Source: JBOZRQ01 sp050789255 (GTDB taxonomy: Bacteria > Bacillota > Sulfobacillia > Symbiobacteriales > Symbiobacteriaceae). From it: DNA of 64,000 nucleotides. The DNA is taken from positions 17,433 to 81,432 of the forward strand of contig JBOZRQ010000006.1 of the NCBI GenBank assembly GCA_050789255.1, in the 5' to 3' direction. The translations under genes were made by a program, and so were the position numbers. The notes under the pieces were generated by a model. That model did not search any database. It was not told where the DNA came from and saw only the letters and a program-made list of their open reading frames with translations. Positions 33,973 through 43,100 of this stretch are shown here, in pieces (positions within the stretch are counted from its first letter, which is position 1; each line of letters opens with the position of its first letter).

Positions 33973-36951
33973 ATGCCGCACGTGGTCTCAGGGGGTCATG
34001 CTACCTACGTCGTGGTGCGTGCCGGACCTGGAAGCCTTCTGGGACATAGCCCGGTGGCAATTCCGCCCGCTGTCGGGGCGGAGTTGAGCAGACATGGCGG
34101 GACCCTTCTCGGCTGGGCCGAGGCCGACGGCCTCTGTGCCGTCTTTGCCCGCCCGGCCGACGCCATCGCTGCGGTCACGGCCTGGGGCCCGGGCGATCAC
34201 TCGCTTTCGGTGCGGGTTCGCGTCGGTATTCACAGCGGGACGGCCCAGCCCGAGGACCCGTGGGCGCCGGGGTCGGCCCTCCACCTGTCCGCCGGCTTGG
34301 CCGCGCTCGCCCACGGTGGACAGACGCTCCTGTCCGCTGATGCAGCGGCGCTCGTTGAGCAATCGCTGCCGCCAGGTCTGGAGTTGGAGCCCCTGGGCAC
34401 GCATCGCCTGCGGGACCTGCACACCACCGTGCGGGTGGTGCAGCTCCGGCTGGCGCAGGGGATGCCCGTCTTTCCCGGGCCCCTCTCGCTGGATTCGCTG
34501 CCGCACAATATCCCGGTTCAGGTGACCAGCTTTATGGGGCGGCAGCAGGCCTTCGCGAGTTTGACGCAGCACGTCTGTCACTCCCGGTTGGTGACGATTA
34601 CGGGGCCGGGCGGCAACGGCAAGACCCGCATGTCGCTGCAGGTGGCGGCCTACCTGCTCGACCAGTTCCCCGACGGCGCCTGGCTGGTCGACCTGACCAA
34701 CCTGACGGACGGCGCCCAGGTCTTGCAGGCCGTCGCCGCGGTCCTCAAGGTCCGGGAGGAGCCGGGGCGGCCCCTGGCGGACACGCTCTGCGCCGCCCTG
34801 CAGAACCGGCGAATGCTGCTGCTCCTCGACAACTGTGAGCATCTGATCGTTCACTGCGCCCGCCTCGCCAGTACGCTGCTGATCGAGTGCCCGCAGGTGC
34901 ATATCCTGGCCACCAGCCGAGAGCCCCTGGGCATTGCCGGCGAGACGGCCTGGGCCACGCCCCCGCTGGCCGTGCCCGACTCCGACGAGGAGCTGTCGGT
35001 GGAGGCGGTCAGCCGCTGCGAGGCGGTTCGTTTCTTCATAGACCGAGCCAGGGCGGTCAACCCATCCTTTGCGGTGACCATGCAAAATGTGGCGGCGCTC
35101 AGCACGGTCTGCCGCCGGCTGGATGGCGTACCGCTGGCCCTGGAGCTGGCGGCCGCCCGTATCCGGGTGCTCTCGGTGGAGCAGATCGCCGAACGGCTGG
35201 ATGACCGGCTGCGCCTGCTCACCTCCGGGCTGCGCTCAACCCTGCCCCGCCATCAGACGATGCGCGCCGCCATCGACTGGAGCCACGATCTGCTGACCCT
35301 GCAGGAGCGGCTCCTCTGGCGCCGGCTGTCGGTCTTTGCAGGTAGCTTCTCCCTGGAGGCGGCAGAGGCGGTCTGCGCTCACAGCGGCGTGGAGCCCTTC
35401 GAGGTGCTGGACCTGCTGGCCCAGTTGGTCGACAAGTCGCTGGTCCTGTCGGAGGAGCATCTGGGCGAGAAGCGGTTCCGGTTGCTGGACACCATGCGTC
35501 AGTATGCCTTGGAGCGGTTGCGCGAGGCCGGGGAGGAAGAGGCGGTAAGCAGGGCGCATCTGACCTGGTATGTCAGCTTCGCCCTCCAGGCCGAGGCCGA
35601 ACTGGGGCGGCAAGATCGGGCGCTCTGGCTCGACCGGCTGGCCCTGGAGAATGGCAACCTGCGCGAGGCCGTGAAGTGGGCCATGGAGCAGGGCGCCCTG
35701 GATGAAGCAAAGCGGATCTGCGGAGCGATCTGGCGCTACTGGTACTTGCGCGGGCAGATCACGGAGAACCTGGAGCGCATGAAGTGGCTGGCTGCAGCCC
35801 CGCAGGGGACCGGCTCCGACCGGCAGGCCCACGGGCAGCTCCTCAACGGGATGGGTGCGCTCTGCTTCTACCTGGGGGAACTGAGGGAGGCCGAGATCGC
35901 TTACCGACAGAGCCTGACGATTTTCCGGGAGCAGGGCAACCGGGATGAATCGGCCCGGGTGCTGAACAACCTAGGGGTCGGTCTGCGGGTCGAAGTCCGA
36001 CTCGATGAGGCGCTGGCCTGTCTGGAGGAGGCGCTGATCCTGAACCGGGAGTCCGGGCAGAGCGTCCGCGAGTCCTGGACCCTGAACAACCTGGGCACCG
36101 TCTACTATGAGCGTGGGGACCTCCCCGCCGCCCGCCGGTTCCATGAGCAGAGCCTGGAAATCCAGCGCCGCCTGGGGGATCAGGCCGGAATCGCCATGTC
36201 CAGCTACTATCTGGGGCTCATCTCCATCCGGCAGCGGGGCTACCAGGCGGCGCAAAGCCAGTTTGAGGCCGCAGCAGCCATCGCACGGGAGTTGGGCGAT
36301 AGGCGGCTATTGGCACTGGCGCTGGACGGCCTTGGCGGCGTGGCCTTCCATATGGGCGACTACGCCGCCTGCCGGGCGCTGCAAAGAGAGTCGATCCGAA
36401 TTCAGCAGGTGCTTGGCGACCTGGTCAACATAGCGGGCTCCCTGGAGAACTTCGCCTGGCTGCTGGCTGCCGAGGGTGAACTCGTCCAGGCGATGCGGCT
36501 CGCGGGCGGCGCGGCAGCCCTGCGGCGGCGGATCAACGCACCGCTCTCGCCGCTCCGCACGGCTGACATGGAGGAGCGGCTCGGCCCGGCCCGCCGGGCG
36601 ATGGGCGAGCAAGAGGCCGCGACCGCCATGGAGGCAGGGAGCCGCCTAACGCTGGAGCAGTTGTTGGATCTGGCCTGCACGGCAGGGCAGGCGCCGGATC
36701 CAACCCACCAGGAGCAGCCGGCGTCGCCTGCGGAATCGCTGGAGCCGGGGACCGAGCTGCTGACGCCGCGAGAGCTGCAAATCGTTCGAATGAGTGCGAA
36801 GGGGCTGACCACCCGGGAGATCGGGGAACGGCTTTTCCTGAGCCACCGCACCATTGAGAAGCATGAGGAGAACATTCGGCACAAGCTGAACGTGCCAAAC
36901 CGCTCGGCGCTGGTGGCGTGGGCGGTGCGGCGGGGGCTCGTGAGCGACTAG
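33973..36951 (+). CDS. Large ATP-dependent LuxR-family regulator with cyclase-like N-terminus (LAL/AfsR type)
   Basis: This 992-aa protein starts at an ATG after CGGAGGTG. Residues 1-160 look like a degenerate class III nucleotidyl cyclase fold (VRVRVGIHSGTAQ, ALHLSAGLAALAHGGQTLLS). An NB-ARC/STAND ATPase follows (TITGPGGNGKTRMS, LLLLDNCEHLI), then a winged-helix part, TPR repeats (about 600-870, each like LNNLGTVYYERGDLPAARRF) and a C-terminal LuxR helix-turn-helix (LTPRELQIVRMSAKGLTTREIGERLFLSHRTIEKH). Such LAL/AfsR-type proteins often switch on linked secondary-metabolite genes. It stands immediately before the LanC/synthase operon in the same direction and is separated from it by a terminator. 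Confidence 0.93.
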   Translation: MPHVVSGGHATYVVVRAGPGSLLGHSPVAIPPAVGAELSRHGGTLLGWAEADGLCAVFARPADAIAAVTAWGPGDHSLSVRVRVGIHSGTAQPEDPWAPGSALHLSAGLAALAHGGQTLLSADAAALVEQSLPPGLELEPLGTHRLRDLHTTVRVVQLRLAQGMPVFPGPLSLDSLPHNIPVQVTSFMGRQQAFASLTQHVCHSRLVTITGPGGNGKTRMSLQVAAYLLDQFPDGAWLVDLTNLTDGAQVLQAVAAVLKVREEPGRPLADTLCAALQNRRMLLLLDNCEHLIVHCARLASTLLIECPQVHILATSREPLGIAGETAWATPPLAVPDSDEELSVEAVSRCEAVRFFIDRARAVNPSFAVTMQNVAALSTVCRRLDGVPLALELAAARIRVLSVEQIAERLDDRLRLLTSGLRSTLPRHQTMRAAIDWSHDLLTLQERLLWRRLSVFAGSFSLEAAEAVCAHSGVEPFEVLDLLAQLVDKSLVLSEEHLGEKRFRLLDTMRQYALERLREAGEEEAVSRAHLTWYVSFALQAEAELGRQDRALWLDRLALENGNLREAVKWAMEQGALDEAKRICGAIWRYWYLRGQITENLERMKWLAAAPQGTGSDRQAHGQLLNGMGALCFYLGELREAEIAYRQSLTIFREQGNRDESARVLNNLGVGLRVEVRLDEALACLEEALILNRESGQSVRESWTLNNLGTVYYERGDLPAARRFHEQSLEIQRRLGDQAGIAMSSYYLGLISIRQRGYQAAQSQFEAAAAIARELGDRRLLALALDGLGGVAFHMGDYAACRALQRESIRIQQVLGDLVNIAGSLENFAWLLAAEGELVQAMRLAGGAAALRRRINAPLSPLRTADMEERLGPARRAMGEQEAATAMEAGSRLTLEQLLDLACTAGQAPDPTHQEQPASPAESLEPGTELLTPRELQIVRMSAKGLTTREIGERLFLSHRTIEKHEENIRHKLNVPNRSALVAWAVRRGLVSD

Positions 36952-36967
36952 GCCAGCCATACGCAGA

Positions 36968-36997
36968 GGACTACGGGAAAACCCGTAGTCCTTTTTT
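36968..36997 (+). terminator. Rho-independent terminator after the regulator
   Basis: A perfect 10-bp stem (GGACTACGGG with CCCGTAGTCC), AAAA loop and six Ts, 17 bases after the stop codon. Confidence 0.95.
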
Positions 36998-37154
36998 ATG
37001 TGCGCCTCCCACGCCTACGGCCGCAGCCAATCCGGCCGGTTCGTACCAATCGCCGTAGTTCTACGAATAGAAGTGAGACTTTGGCGTTGTTAAAGTTGAA
37101 TCAGAACAGCCCCCGGCGACCGACGGTGAGCTAGTAAGACGGCGGTGACAGTTG

Positions 37155-38354
37155 ATGCAGTGGAGACCGATTCTGTCCGGAGCGCTCCGGGACCGGGCAA
37201 TGCAGTTGATCAGGCAGATTGCTGCCGCCGCCCCGCAGCCAGGGGTGTTGGTCCAAGATCCCACCCTGGCGAGCGGGAGTGCAGGTCTGGCGGTGCTCTT
37301 CGCCTATCTCGACCGGGCTGGCGAAGGCCGGTGGTGCAGCGACCGGGCCTTTTCTTATTTGGCGGAGGCGATGGAGACGCTGCAAGGTCTGCCGACCAGT
37401 CCGTCGCTGTTCCGGGGCGCTCCGGGCGTGGCCTGGGCGGCCGCCCACCTGGGCGACCCGAGTCAGGCGGCCGTCGCCTTTACCGAACAGGTCGACCGAG
37501 CGGTGCAGGAGAGAGTCAGTCGATCGCCTTGGCAGGGGCCCTACGGCCTTTCGGATGGGCTGGTAGGTTGGGGGCTTTACCTGCTTGAGCGCCTCCCAGA
37601 CGAGGCGGCCGCCAGGTGCCTGGAGCAAGTGATCGATCGGCTGGCTGAACTGGCCGAGCGGGGCCATGAGGGCGCCGCCTGGCGGACGGCCGCCTGCCAC
37701 CTGCCTGAACGCCTCCGGGTGTTGGCGCCCGACGGATGCCACGACCTGGGGCTGGCACACGGCGCTTCTGGTGTGATCGGACTACTGGGATGCACTGCCG
37801 CCACGGGTGTGACGGAAGAGAAGAGCCGCCTCCTGCTGAACGACGCTGTGGAGTGGCTGCGGAGCCAGCGACTCTACGACTCCACCTCCAGCTTCCCGGC
37901 CTGGTCAGACCCCGATGTGGCCCGCAGGCCTGCCAGGGCCGCCTGGTGCCACGGTGACCCCGGCGTGGCTTCAGCGCTGCTTGTTGCGGCCAGGGCCACG
38001 CGGGATGAGCGCATGGAGCGGCGAGCGCTGGCGATCGCCCGCCAGGCGGCCATCCGGCCGCCCTTCGAGTCCGGCGTCACCGATTCCGGCTTCTGCCATG
38101 GAAGCGCCGGCCTGGCACATCAGTTCAACCGCATGTACCAGGTGACCGGCGACGAGGAACTGCGGCTTGCGGCCCGGTTCTGGGTGGAACAGACCCTGGC
38201 CATGGGGATGCCTGACCCGCAGAAGCCGGGCCTTCTGCGAGGCGCCGCTGGCGTGGCGCTTAGCCTGCTGGCTGCGGCCTCCGACGTGGAGCCATCATGG
38301 GATCGCGTGTTCTTATTGTCAAACAGAGAAAGAGCCGAGGAGTGGAGCGCGTGA
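37155..38354 (+). CDS. LanC-like cyclase
   Basis: The 399-aa protein (ATG 37155; a TTG at 37152 also fits) has the alpha/alpha-barrel repeat pattern of LanC lanthionine cyclases with LFRGAPGVAWAA, DLGLAHGASGVIGLL, AAWCHGDPGVASALL and GFCHGSAGLAHQFNRM. The zinc ligands of NisC (two Cys and a His) correspond to Cys265, Cys314 and His315, all present. LanC enzymes add a Cys thiol to dehydroalanine or dehydrobutyrine in a precursor peptide. No LanB, LanM or precursor peptide gene was found in the window. The stop overlaps the start of the AT-ACP-ACP gene (GTGA), so the two are translationally coupled. Confidence 0.88.
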   Translation: MQWRPILSGALRDRAMQLIRQIAAAAPQPGVLVQDPTLASGSAGLAVLFAYLDRAGEGRWCSDRAFSYLAEAMETLQGLPTSPSLFRGAPGVAWAAAHLGDPSQAAVAFTEQVDRAVQERVSRSPWQGPYGLSDGLVGWGLYLLERLPDEAAARCLEQVIDRLAELAERGHEGAAWRTAACHLPERLRVLAPDGCHDLGLAHGASGVIGLLGCTAATGVTEEKSRLLLNDAVEWLRSQRLYDSTSSFPAWSDPDVARRPARAAWCHGDPGVASALLVAARATRDERMERRALAIARQAAIRPPFESGVTDSGFCHGSAGLAHQFNRMYQVTGDEELRLAARFWVEQTLAMGMPDPQKPGLLRGAAGVALSLLAAASDVEPSWDRVFLLSNRERAEEWSA

Positions 38355-40123
38355 GCGGAAAGGTTGCTGTCCTGTTTCCCGGTCAGGGTGCCTATTATGG
38401 GGGCGCCCTGCACGACCTGGCCCCAAATCACCCCGAAATCAAGGCCGTCTTTGCAGATATCGACATGGTGGCACGTCATCGGTTGGGCCGCTCGGTCTCG
38501 GAAGTGATCTTCTCGCCCCGGAAGCCGGATATCAAGGAGTTGCTGCGTGACCACCCGGACGTGGCCCAGTTGGCCCTGTACGGGGTGGCGGTCTCCGCCT
38601 ACCGCCTGCTGGAGAGGAAGGGGCTTCAGCCCGGCGTCCTCATGGGCCACAGCTTTGGTGAAATCGCTGCCCTGGTCTGCGGCGGGGCCTACTCGGTTCG
38701 GCAGGGCGCGGAGATCGTCTGTCACCGGATTGCCGCGTTGAGCCGCCTGGGCGAGGTGGACGGCGCCATGCTGGCGCTGGGCACCGACCGGGAGCAAGCG
38801 GAGCAGCTGGTCTCGGTGGTCCGCAACGCCCAAACGGTGATTTCGGGTGAGAACCACACCCGGCAGATCCTGATCTCCGGGCCGAAGTCGGTGGTGGCGG
38901 TGCTGCACGAAATGGCCCGCACCCTGAAGCTCTCCGCCGTGATCCTCAACTCGCCTTATCCGTTCCACAGCCCCCTGCTGCAGGGCGCCGTCGCTGACTT
39001 TGCGGGCCGCCTCCGGGCGATTCCCCACACGGCGCTGCGGGTCCCGGTGTACTCCCCGATTCTCGGCCGCTACTACGGCGCCGACGATGACCTGGGCAAG
39101 TGCCTGGCGGAGCACCTGGTGATGCCGATCAACTTCGCACCGGCCGTGCGCCAGCTCCACCTGGATGGGATTGACGTCTTTGTGGAGTCCGGCGCTCTCG
39201 ATACCCTGGTAAAACTGGCTCGGACCATTCTGGTGGGCAAGGATGATGTCACTGTGGTTACGACCCTGGATCCCGTTGTGGGCGAGCGTGCTTCCTTTGA
39301 GAATGCGATCAAGCTCCTGAACGAGAAGGGTGCGATCTTCACGGCAGGGGATGTCGGTGGCAGCCCCCTCTTCCAGGAGTTCTGGGCCTCGCACGGGCCG
39401 TCGATCATGAACTATATCCGCCTGGAGATGGAGACGTTCGTCTACAGTCGGGGCGGCACGGGGTCTGAGACAGCGATCACTGCGCAGGCGGCCCCGGTAG
39501 CCGAGGCGGTCCCCGTGGTGGTCGAGCCGGTTCAGCCTGCGCCCCTCCCGGCGCCGGCGGCTGCCACCAGCAAGGAACAGATCCTCGCTGAACTGGCCGA
39601 GCTGTACGCCACCGCCCTGGAGTATCCCCAGGAGGTGTTCACGGCCGATGTGGCGCTGGAGGCCGAACTGGGCGTGGACTCCGTCAAGCAGACCGAAATG
39701 ATGGCCCGGGTCAGCGACAAGTACAACCTGCCGCCCCACCCGGCCGACTTCCGCATGAGCAACTACCCGACCCTGGGCCACATCGCCGCCTTTGTCTGCG
39801 AGCACCTGCCTTCCTCGGCGCCGGTCGCAACGCAGGCAGCCACACCGGCAGCGCACGGCGGAGCCGGCGACCGGGAGCAGCTCTTCCGGGAACTGGCCAA
39901 CTACTACGCCACGGCCCTGGAGTACCCGGTGGAGGTCTTTACGGAGGATGTCGCCCTGGAGGCCGAACTGGGCATCGACTCGGTCAAGCAGACCGAACTG
40001 ATGGCCCAGGTGAGCGACAAGTACAACCTGCCGCCCCACCCGGCTGACTTCCGCATGAGCAACTACCCGACCATGGGCGCGATTGTCGACTTCGTCTACG
40101 CGACCATGCCGGTTCGCCGATAG
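38351..40123 (+). CDS. Acyltransferase with two tandem acyl carrier protein domains (AT-ACP-ACP)
   Basis: The GTG at 38351 follows GAGGAG by 8 nt and overlaps the LanC stop; the longer frame from 38297 lies inside LanC. The 590-aa protein has an AT domain (FPGQGAYYGG, nucleophile Ser101 in GHSFGE, about residues 1-330), a Pro/Ala linker, and two ACPs with phosphopantetheine serines Ser444 (LGVDSVKQTE) and Ser544 (LGIDSVKQTE), exactly 100 residues apart. Tandem ACPs and the D-S-V-K sequence resemble PUFA synthases. It probably loads malonyl units and carries the growing chain for the synthase encoded 9 nt downstream. Confidence 0.94.
   Translation: MSGKVAVLFPGQGAYYGGALHDLAPNHPEIKAVFADIDMVARHRLGRSVSEVIFSPRKPDIKELLRDHPDVAQLALYGVAVSAYRLLERKGLQPGVLMGHSFGEIAALVCGGAYSVRQGAEIVCHRIAALSRLGEVDGAMLALGTDREQAEQLVSVVRNAQTVISGENHTRQILISGPKSVVAVLHEMARTLKLSAVILNSPYPFHSPLLQGAVADFAGRLRAIPHTALRVPVYSPILGRYYGADDDLGKCLAEHLVMPINFAPAVRQLHLDGIDVFVESGALDTLVKLARTILVGKDDVTVVTTLDPVVGERASFENAIKLLNEKGAIFTAGDVGGSPLFQEFWASHGPSIMNYIRLEMETFVYSRGGTGSETAITAQAAPVAEAVPVVVEPVQPAPLPAPAAATSKEQILAELAELYATALEYPQEVFTADVALEAELGVDSVKQTEMMARVSDKYNLPPHPADFRMSNYPTLGHIAAFVCEHLPSSAPVATQAATPAAHGGAGDREQLFRELANYYATALEYPVEVFTEDVALEAELGIDSVKQTELMAQVSDKYNLPPHPADFRMSNYPTMGAIVDFVYATMPVRR
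39602..40117 (+). repeat. Two ACP-coding repeats with a 300-bp offset
   Basis: The ACP coding segments near 39602-39817 and 39902-40117 are near-identical for long stretches; for example the segment encoding DKYNLPPHPADFRMSNYPT is almost base-for-base the same 300 bp apart. This implies recent duplication or gene conversion. Confidence 0.85.
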
Positions 40124-40132
40124 GAGCAGAGC

Positions 40133-43100
40133 ATGAAAGACCTGCAAGGGAAACTGGCGCTGGTAACGGGCGGGGCCAAGGGGGTTGGCAAGGTGATTGC
40201 CACCCTCCTGGCCGAGCGGGGCGCCCACGTGCTGATCAATTTCTTTCACTCGCTGGACGCGGCAAAGCAGACCAAGGCCGAGCTCGAGGCGCTGGGCGCC
40301 CGGGTCGACATCATCCGGGCATCGGTGGCGCTGGAAGCCCAGGTGGACCGCATGTTCGACCAGATCGAGGACGAGTACGGGTACCTGGATATTCTGATCA
40401 ACAACGCCGCTTCGGGCTCCTTTACCACGTTCGACGACGTGGATGAGGCTACGTTTGACCGGTCCCTCGACACCAACCTGAAGGGCAGCTTCTGGTGCGC
40501 CCGCCGTGCCGCCCGGCTCATGGAGCGCCGGGGCGGCGGCGTGATCGTCAACCTCTCCTCCATCGGAGCGGTGCAGGTCGCGGCTGACTACGTGACCGTC
40601 GGCACCTCCAAGGCGGCGGTGGAGTCCCTGACCCGCTACCTGGCCTACGAGTTCGGCCCGCAGAACATCCGGGTGAACACGGCGTCGGCCGGCCTGCTGG
40701 AGAATGAGGTCGGGCGCCGCTTCCCCAAGTACGAGGAGATGCGCCGGAACATCATCGCTGCCACGCCGCTGGGCCGCATCGGGACCGAGCAGGAGCTGGC
40801 CGACCTGGTGCTCTTCCTTGCCTCTGACCAGTCCCGGTATATCACGGGCCAGATGATCCTGGCGGACGGCGGCATGTCGCTGGGCGGCTCGATCCTCTCG
40901 CCCCGGACGGTCAAGGCGGAAGCACCGGTGCTTGAGGCTGAGGCACCGAAGGCCACCGACGAAGAGGATAACGGTGAAGAAATCGCAGTGGTCGGTATGG
41001 GCATGGTGGTGCCCGGCGCCAATAGCCCCGACGAGTTCTGGCAGGTCCTGACCGACGGCCCCGAGCTACTGCGCTACGTGCCCCGCGAGCGCTGGGAGAA
41101 CCGCTCCTTCTACTCGCCCGACTCCAACGCCGAGGACAAGACCTACCAGAATACCTCGGGCTTCATCACCGACTTCAAGCCTGCCTCCGACCTGGCCGGC
41201 GAGGCGGGCGTGGACGAGCGCAACACCGAGCTGACCACCCTGTGGCTGCGCCACTCGCTTTATCAGGCGCTGGAGGGCGTGAAGCGGAAGCAGGCCGACC
41301 GGTACTCCTTCGTTGTTGGCTATACCCCCGACGGCAACCAGCACCTCGAAGAGTCCATGGTGATCGCCAGCACGATGCATCACCTGGAGTCCACGCTGGC
41401 CGGCGCCCCCGGTAGCGACGAGTTCCTGAAGCAGGCCAAGGCCGCCCTTGAGCAGGAGTACTGGCGGGGCGCCTTCAACCCCTCCGACCTGCTGCCCCAC
41501 CAGGTGGGCCGCAAGGCGATGCAGGGCGTGCTGCCCGAGCAAACCGAGCTGCTCATGGTTGACACCGCCTGCTCCTCCTCACTCTACGCGATCGATATCG
41601 GCATCAAGGGGCTGCTGACCGGCAAGCACGACATTGCCGTCTGCGGTGGCTCCTTCGCCCTGGGTCCCCGCAGCTCGGTCCTCTTTGCCAAGCTGCATGG
41701 CCTCTCCACCAGCGGGCAGGTGCGCCCCCTCGACAAGCAGGCCGACGGCGTTCTCTTCTCCGACGGCTCCGGCGTGGTGGTGCTGAAGAAACTGAAGCGG
41801 GCGCTGAAGGATGGCGACCAGATCCTCGGCATCATCCGGGGCATGGGCACCTCCTCGGACGGCAAGGGCCGGGCGATCTACGCCCCCAGCCCCGACGGCC
41901 AGGGAATCGCCATCGACCGGGCGCTGGCGCAGCCGGCGGTCGACCTGGACCGGGTCGACTGGGTGGTGGCCCACGCCACCGGCACCCCGGCCGGCGACCT
42001 GACCGAGTTCACCGCCCTGCGGGAGCGGCTGAAGGCTGACCATCCGATCGCCGTTACCTCCAACAAGTCGCTGATCGGGCATACCGGCTGGGCGGCTGGC
42101 GTCGCCAGCCTAATCCAGGTGCTGCTGGCGCTGCGCCACGGCATCATCCCGCCCCAGCACCACTTCGACAGCACCCCTGAGCTCTTCAAGATGGAGGGCT
42201 CCAACCTGACGATTCCCAAGGAGCCGATTCCCTGGTCGCCCCGGCCCGAGTCGCCCCGGGCGGCAGCCGTCTCCGGCTTCGGCTTCGGCGGCACCAACGC
42301 CCACGTGGTGGTGGAGGAGTACCGGCCCAGCGCCATGCAGGATCCGGCCCCGGCGCCGGAGCGGGCCTACGGCGAGCGCATCGCCGTGGTCGGCTGGGCC
42401 GCCCATGTGCCCGGCCTGGAGAACAGCGGCGAGGTGACCCGGTGGCTGACCGGCGAGGGCAAGGCGCCCCTGGCCTCCTTTGGCGAGTTCTACCCGTCGC
42501 CCTCCTTCCAAAAGGTGAAGATGCCGCCCAAGACCGTGCGAACCATCGACCGCTGCCAGCTGATGATCCTGGAGTGCGCCCACAACCTGCGGGACCAGCT
42601 CGGCAAGTTCTGGGAGGAGCATCGCCAGACGACCGGCGTGGTGCTGGGCCACATGGGCCTGACCCGCCACTCCACCCTGTACGGTACCCGCTGCTACCTG
42701 GACGACATCGAGCGGGTGCTGCGGGGCTCGGTCAGCTCGCCCCTGCTGGAGCAGGGCCTGAAGGGCCTGCGCCAGGAGGTGCAGCGGCTGGTGCCGGCCT
42801 CCAACGAAGACTCGTTCCCCGGCATTATGCCTAACGTTATTCCGGCCCGCGTGGCCAACTACTTCGACCTGAAGGGCGCCAACATGGCGCTGGATACCGG
42901 CTTCGCTTCGTCAGTGAGCGCCGTTGAGGTGGCCTGCCGCTACCTGCGGTCGGGCGAGATGTCGATGGTCCTGACCGGCGGTGTGAGCGGCAACTCCACC
43001 CCGGAGACGTTGGCGGCGATCCGCCAGCACCTGAAGCAGAGCGGCGTGGAGATTGGCGAGGGCTGCTTCCTCTTCGCCCTGGTCACCGAGTCCACCGCCA

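Noticed and set aside
36997..37095. 33-codon frame starting in the terminator T tract, considered as a lanthipeptide precursor
   Set aside because: No ribosome binding site, starts within the terminator, and the sequence lacks a leader/core organisation.
38120..40249. 709-codon minus-strand frame opposite the AT-ACP-ACP gene
   Set aside because: Shadow; the plus frame has the AT and ACP active-site motifs.
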